34,149 nucleotides of DNA, from positions 1 through 34,149 of the forward strand of contig CAJYSA010000114.1 in NCBI GenBank assembly GCA_913777325.1, read 5' to 3'. This stretch comes from an uncultured Sphingomonas sp. (GTDB lineage Bacteria > Pseudomonadota > Alphaproteobacteria > Sphingomonadales > Sphingomonadaceae). The translations under genes and the position numbers were made by a program. Shown here in pieces: positions 23,173 through 34,149 of this stretch. Numbering within the stretch: the stretch's first letter is position 1; each line of letters opens with the position of its first letter. Below the pieces are notes generated by a model that saw nothing but the letters and a program-made list of their open reading frames with translations, did not search any database and was not told where the DNA came from.

Positions 23173-24588
23173 TTGGCACGAGGAATACTGGGGCCGTTGA
23201 AGCCCCTCGATGCGAACGAGGCCGATCCGGATCGCAAGCTGCGCAAGACGCTGAGCTGGCCGCATCTGATCGCGCTGGGGATCGGTGCGATCGTCGGGAC
23301 CGGCATCTATACGCTGACCGGGGTGGGGGCGGATCGCGCGGGGCCGGCGGTGATCCTGTCGTTCGCGATCGCCGGCGCGGTGTGTGCGTGCGCGGCGCTG
23401 GCCTATGCCGAGATGGCGACGCTGATCCCCACCGCGGGCAGCGCCTATACCTATACCTATTCCGTGATCGGCGAGACGATCGCCTGGATCGTGGGGTGGA
23501 GCCTGATCCTCGAATATTCGCTGGCCTGTTCGACCGTCGCGGTCGGATGGTCCGCGTATCTGGTCGGGTGGTTGCAGAGCGTCGGCGTGCATCTGCCCGC
23601 GATGCTGCTGTCGGGGCCGCATGGCGGCGGGATCGTCAACCTGCCCGCCGTGCTGGTCGCGCTCGGCATCGCGGCGATGCTGGTGGCGGGGACGAAGGAG
23701 AGCGCGACGTTCAACATCGTGCTGGTCGCGATCAAGATGGTCGCGCTGGCGGTGTTCGTCGTCTTCGCGCTGCCGGCCTTCTCGGGCAGCAATTTCGAAC
23801 CGTTCATGCCGTACGGTTTCGGCAGCCATGTCGAGAATGGCGCGACGCGCGGGGTGATGGCGGCGGCGGCGATCGTGTTCTTCGCTTTCTACGGCTTCGA
23901 CGCGGTGGCGACGTCCGCCGAGGAGGCGCGCAATCCGGGGCGCGACCTGACGATCGGGATCGTCGGATCGATGGCGGCGTGTACCGCGATCTATATGGGC
24001 GTCGCGGTCGCGGCGATCGGCGCGGTCAGCTATATCGACCTCGGGCGGTCGGCCGAGCCGCTGGCCTATGTGTTGCGCACGTTGCAGCATCCGTTCGCGG
24101 CCTGGGCGATCGGGCTGGCGGCGCTGATCGCGCTGCCGTCGGTCATCCTCGTCATGATGTACGGGCAGAGCCGCATCTTCTTCGTGATGTCGCGTGACGG
24201 GCTGTTGCCGCGTGCGCTGAGCCGCGTGTCGGCGCGCACCGGGTCACCCGCGCTGGTGACGATGGTGACGGGGGTGTTCGTCGCCGGCGTGGCGGGGTTC
24301 TTTCGGCTGGACGAGATCGCCGAACTCGCCAATGCCGGGACGCTGCTGGCGTTCATCGCGGTGGCGGCGTGCATGATGGTGCTCCGCAAGCGCGCGCCGG
24401 ACCTGAAGCGCGTGTTCCGCTGCCCGGCGCCGTTCGTGGTGGGCACGCTGGCGATCCTGGGGTGCGTGTACCTGCTCGTCAGCCTGCCGACGCATACGCT
24501 GGTGCGGTTCGGTATGTGGAACGTGGTCGGCGTGTTGTTCTACCTGGCTTATGGCCGCACGCGCAGCCTGGTGCGGGCGCGCGCGTGA
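23173..24588 (+). CDS. APC-superfamily amino acid permease, probable hydroxyproline/proline importer
   Basis: 471 residues starting at a TTG backed by a strong Shine-Dalgarno. About twelve hydrophobic helices. APC motifs: LSWPHLIALGIGAIVGTGIYTLTG in helix 1, with the unwound Gly-rich region, and AYAEMATLIPTAGSAYTYTY after helix 2, as in YfnA/CAT-type cationic amino acid transporters. The C-terminal part includes FFAFYGFDAVATSAEEARNPGRD and MMYGQSRIFFVMSRDGLLP. The substrate is inferred from the operon, which encodes hydroxyproline breakdown. The stop overlaps the next GTG start (GTGA). Confidence 0.88.
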   Translation: MARGILGPLKPLDANEADPDRKLRKTLSWPHLIALGIGAIVGTGIYTLTGVGADRAGPAVILSFAIAGAVCACAALAYAEMATLIPTAGSAYTYTYSVIGETIAWIVGWSLILEYSLACSTVAVGWSAYLVGWLQSVGVHLPAMLLSGPHGGGIVNLPAVLVALGIAAMLVAGTKESATFNIVLVAIKMVALAVFVVFALPAFSGSNFEPFMPYGFGSHVENGATRGVMAAAAIVFFAFYGFDAVATSAEEARNPGRDLTIGIVGSMAACTAIYMGVAVAAIGAVSYIDLGRSAEPLAYVLRTLQHPFAAWAIGLAALIALPSVILVMMYGQSRIFFVMSRDGLLPRALSRVSARTGSPALVTMVTGVFVAGVAGFFRLDEIAELANAGTLLAFIAVAACMMVLRKRAPDLKRVFRCPAPFVVGTLAILGCVYLLVSLPTHTLVRFGMWNVVGVLFYLAYGRTRSLVRARA

Positions 24589-25817
24589 TCCGCGACGCGA
24601 TCGTCGTCGGCGACGGGGTCGTTGGGCTGAACGTCGCGTTGGCGCTGCAACGGCGCGGCACGGTGGTGACGCTGGTGGCACCCGATGCGCCGTGGCGCGG
24701 CGCGTCCTGGGGGAATGCCGGGCATATCGCGGTCGAGCAGGTCGAGCCGCTCGCCTCGCGCGCGACGATCAGGAGCGTGCCGAAGCGGCTGTTCTCGCTG
24801 GGCGGGGCGCTGGCATTGCCGCCGCGCGCGGTCGCGGCGTGGTTGCCGTTCTCGCTGCGGATGCTGCGCGCGAGTGCGCCGGAGCGGTTCTCGCGCGGCA
24901 AGGCGGCGCTGTCGGCGATGCTGGCCACCGCGGTGCCGGCGTGGCGTGATGTACTGGACGATGTGAAGGCGGCGCATCTGCTGCGCGTCGACGGGCATTT
25001 CGTGGTGTGGGAAACGCTGGAGAGCGCGGCGCGCGGTCGCGCGGCGTGGATGGCCGCGGACACCGGCACCGCGACGGTGCGCGATGCGACCGCCGACGAA
25101 CTGGCGCGGCTGGCAACGCTGATCAGCGTGCCGATTGCGGGGGCGGTGCGCTTCGAGGGCAGCGGGCAGATCACCGATACGGGCGCGCTGGGCCATGTGC
25201 TGGACGATGTGTTCATGACACGCGGCGGGATGCGGGTCTATGGTCGGGCGGTCGGCATCACGACCGGCGGGCGCGGTGCGCAGGTGCAGATCGAGAACAC
25301 CGCCACCTATGACGCCGATATCGTCGTGGTGGCGGCGGGCGCCGCGTCGGCACCGCTGATCGCGCCGCTGGGGCTGCGCGCGCCGCTGATCGCGGAGCGC
25401 GGCTATCACATCGAGGGCGATCCCGGCGACTGGCCAGACGACATGCCCCCGGTGGTGTTCGAGGATCGCTCGATGATCGTCACCCGCTTCGCCAAGCGGC
25501 TGCGGGCGGCGAGCATCGTCGAGTTCGCGCGGGTCGACACGCCCGCCGACCCGCGCAAATGGGCGCGGCTGCGCGCGCACGTCGCGGCACTGGGGCTCGG
25601 CCTGCGCGAGCCGGTCGAGCCGTGGATCGGCGCGCGGCCGACCTTGCCGGACTATCTGCCCGCGATCGGCCGGCGCGGCGCGATCGCTTATGCGTTCGGG
25701 CACCAGCATCTGGGGCTGACGCTGTCGGCGACCAGCGGCGAGGCGTTGGCCGCGATGCTCCACGGAGAGACGCCCGCATTCGACCTCGGGCCGTTCGATC
25801 TGGCCCGCTTTGGATGA
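24585..25817 (+). CDS. FAD-dependent D-amino-acid dehydrogenase, probable D-hydroxyproline dehydrogenase
   Basis: 410 residues from a GTG that overlaps the permease stop. A DadA-like flavoprotein: dinucleotide-binding GDGVVGLNVALALQRRG at residues about 8-24, GASWGNAGHIAVEQVEPLAS (the WGNAG segment typical of DadA-type enzymes), an FAD strand DIVVVAAGAASAPLI and a C-terminal GHQHLGLTLSATSGEALA. In hydroxyproline pathways this enzyme oxidises cis-4-hydroxy-D-proline to 1-pyrroline-4-hydroxy-2-carboxylate, passing electrons to the respiratory chain. It sits in order with epimerase and deaminase, supporting this over D-alanine. The aldehyde dehydrogenase for the last step is not in the window. 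Confidence 0.87.
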   Translation: MIRDAIVVGDGVVGLNVALALQRRGTVVTLVAPDAPWRGASWGNAGHIAVEQVEPLASRATIRSVPKRLFSLGGALALPPRAVAAWLPFSLRMLRASAPERFSRGKAALSAMLATAVPAWRDVLDDVKAAHLLRVDGHFVVWETLESAARGRAAWMAADTGTATVRDATADELARLATLISVPIAGAVRFEGSGQITDTGALGHVLDDVFMTRGGMRVYGRAVGITTGGRGAQVQIENTATYDADIVVVAAGAASAPLIAPLGLRAPLIAERGYHIEGDPGDWPDDMPPVVFEDRSMIVTRFAKRLRAASIVEFARVDTPADPRKWARLRAHVAALGLGLREPVEPWIGARPTLPDYLPAIGRRGAIAYAFGHQHLGLTLSATSGEALAAMLHGETPAFDLGPFDLARFG

Positions 25818-25893
25818 GCGGCGGTTGCGCGTCGCGACGCCAGCGGGCTAAGTGGCTGTCCCCGGTCGATCTTCGCCGGGCGAGGCGCTTTCC

Positions 25894-26559
25894 ATGACCG
25901 GCATCATCGTCCGCAATCTTTCCGAACAGCTCGTCGACCTGGTGCGCGACCGTATTTTGGCCGGAAAGGTCGACGTGGATCGCGCGATCCGGCAGGATGC
26001 GCTCGCCGCCGAACTGGGCGTCAGCAAGATCCCGTTGCGCGAGGCGCTGACGCGGTTGGAGCAGGAAGGGCTGGTGCGGTCGCGCGCGAATCGCGGCTAT
26101 TTCGTGCGCGAGCTGACGATCGCGGAGGCCGAAGAGGTCTATGCGCTGCGGCTGACGCTGGAGCCGGACGTCGCGGCACAGGCGGCGGAGCGCGCGACGG
26201 AGGAGGAGCGTGCGGTCGCCCGGCAGACGCTGGCGCAGCTCGACGAGGTGACGCACGCGCATGGCGACGGCGTGGGCGCGTTCAATCGCGCGTTCCACCT
26301 CGCGCTGCTGCGCCCGTCGCGGCAACCGATCACGACGACGATGCTGGAGCGGCTGCACGTGCTCGGCGAGCGGTACGTGCGCAAGCATCTGGAGCCGCTG
26401 GGTCGCGACCAGCGCGCGAACGACGAACATGCCCAGCTGCTCGACTGCTGGCTGGCGCGCGACGCGGCGGCGGTGCGCGTGCGGATGTATGCGCATATCG
26501 AGCAGACCGTGCTCGACCTGCGGCGCGAGTTCCGCGGCGATACCGTCAGCGTTCAATAG
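25894..26559 (+). CDS. GntR-family regulator, FCD (FadR) subfamily
   Basis: 221 residues from the ATG at 25894 (GAGG upstream; a GTG at 25852 is possible). An N-terminal winged helix-turn-helix spans about residues 5-72: LVDLVRDRILAGKVDVDRAIRQDALAAELGVSKIPLREALTRLEQEGLVRSRANRGYFV. A C-terminal all-helical FCD ligand domain follows; the family's metal-binding residues may include Asp95-region LEPDV, the His in FHLAL (about 131) and the later His in DEHAQLLDCWLARDA. Such proteins usually repress a nearby catabolic operon and release on binding the substrate or an intermediate. Candidate sites lie at 21105 and 26657-26691. Confidence 0.9.
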   Translation: MTGIIVRNLSEQLVDLVRDRILAGKVDVDRAIRQDALAAELGVSKIPLREALTRLEQEGLVRSRANRGYFVRELTIAEAEEVYALRLTLEPDVAAQAAERATEEERAVARQTLAQLDEVTHAHGDGVGAFNRAFHLALLRPSRQPITTTMLERLHVLGERYVRKHLEPLGRDQRANDEHAQLLDCWLARDAAAVRVRMYAHIEQTVLDLRREFRGDTVSVQ

Positions 26560-26656
26560 CGAACGTCACTGCCTTATGTCGGCGCCTCGCTCTTGCGGCG
26601 CTGATATGATCATGCGCATCAGGCGCGCCCATCGTCTCGAACGAACACCATTAACC

Positions 26657-26693
26657 TACGATACGAAACGAATGTGCGTGAGTATCGTATAAT
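26657..26693. promoter_or_regulatory. operator-like inverted repeat and -10 box before the TonB receptor
   Basis: TACGATAC (26657-26664) and GTATCGTA (26682-26689) form an 8-bp inverted repeat with a 17-nt spacer. The right half continues into a perfect TATAAT (26688-26693), which suits a -10 box. It shares TATCGTATA and ATACGAA with the site at 21105. A bound regulator would block the promoter. The region is markedly AT-rich compared with the rest of the window. Confidence 0.6.
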
Positions 26694-26755
26694 ATATTTG
26701 ATGTACGTTTGATGACGTGTATGATCCCGGTCGATAAAAATCGAAGGGGGTAGAC

Positions 26756-34149
<7,394 letters not shown>

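Noticed and set aside
24369-24584. N-terminal extension of the D-amino-acid dehydrogenase frame
   Set aside because: The upstream frame overlaps the permease and lacks homology; the GTG at 24585 places the FAD motif at the N-terminus as expected and forms a GTGA overlap.

Overview
The window is a high-GC chromosomal segment from an alphaproteobacterium, most likely Sphingomonas or a close sphingomonad. This rests on the PEPxxWA-type C-terminal sorting motif, the Caulobacter-style Cpa/Tad pilus genes, the sphingomonad-type TonB-dependent receptor, and the rpsF-rpsR-rplI and fabD-fabG-acpP-fabF-mltG clusters. No rRNA, tRNA, CRISPR array, phage or classical insertion sequence was seen.

Layout. 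1-1990: the end of pyruvate phosphate dikinase, a PEP-CTERM surface protein, and a small membrane-anchored coiled-coil protein. 2044-9046 (minus strand): a Tad/Flp pilus operon in the order cpaA-cpaB-cpaC-cpaD-cpaE-tadB-tadC. It has no cpaF ATPase gene at the expected place between cpaE and tadB, and no pilin gene in the window. 9088-11102: an alpha/beta hydrolase translationally coupled to an FAD oxidoreductase. 11103-11673: mostly non-coding, with two possible small ORFs and a strong bidirectional terminator. 11674-12929 (minus): ribosomal proteins L9, S18 and S6. 13242-18155 (plus): the type II fatty-acid synthesis cluster plus mltG, split between fabD and fabG by a GxxExxY gene bracketed by a 28-bp terminal inverted repeat (14203-14646). 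18159-21085: a DUF389 membrane protein divergent from a ClC chloride channel/antiporter.

21141-34149 reads as one nutrient-acquisition locus. A DapA-family enzyme, a two-cysteine hydroxyproline/proline epimerase, an APC permease and a D-amino-acid dehydrogenase match the trans-4-hydroxyproline to alpha-ketoglutarate-semialdehyde route. They are followed by a GntR/FCD regulator. Next come a TonB-dependent receptor, an exported GH2 beta-galactosidase and a dipeptidyl-peptidase-IV-like S9 peptidase that runs off the window. Similar palindromic sites built on TATCGTATA lie in front of both the catabolic operon and the receptor gene, suggesting shared control by the GntR protein. My inference is a system for hydroxyproline-rich, galactosylated (glyco)peptides, for example plant arabinogalactan proteins. 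This is a hypothesis from gene content, not shown by sequence alone.

The two observations most worth following are the GxxExxY inverted-repeat element inserted in the fab operon and the combined hydroxyproline/beta-galactosidase/DPP-IV locus.
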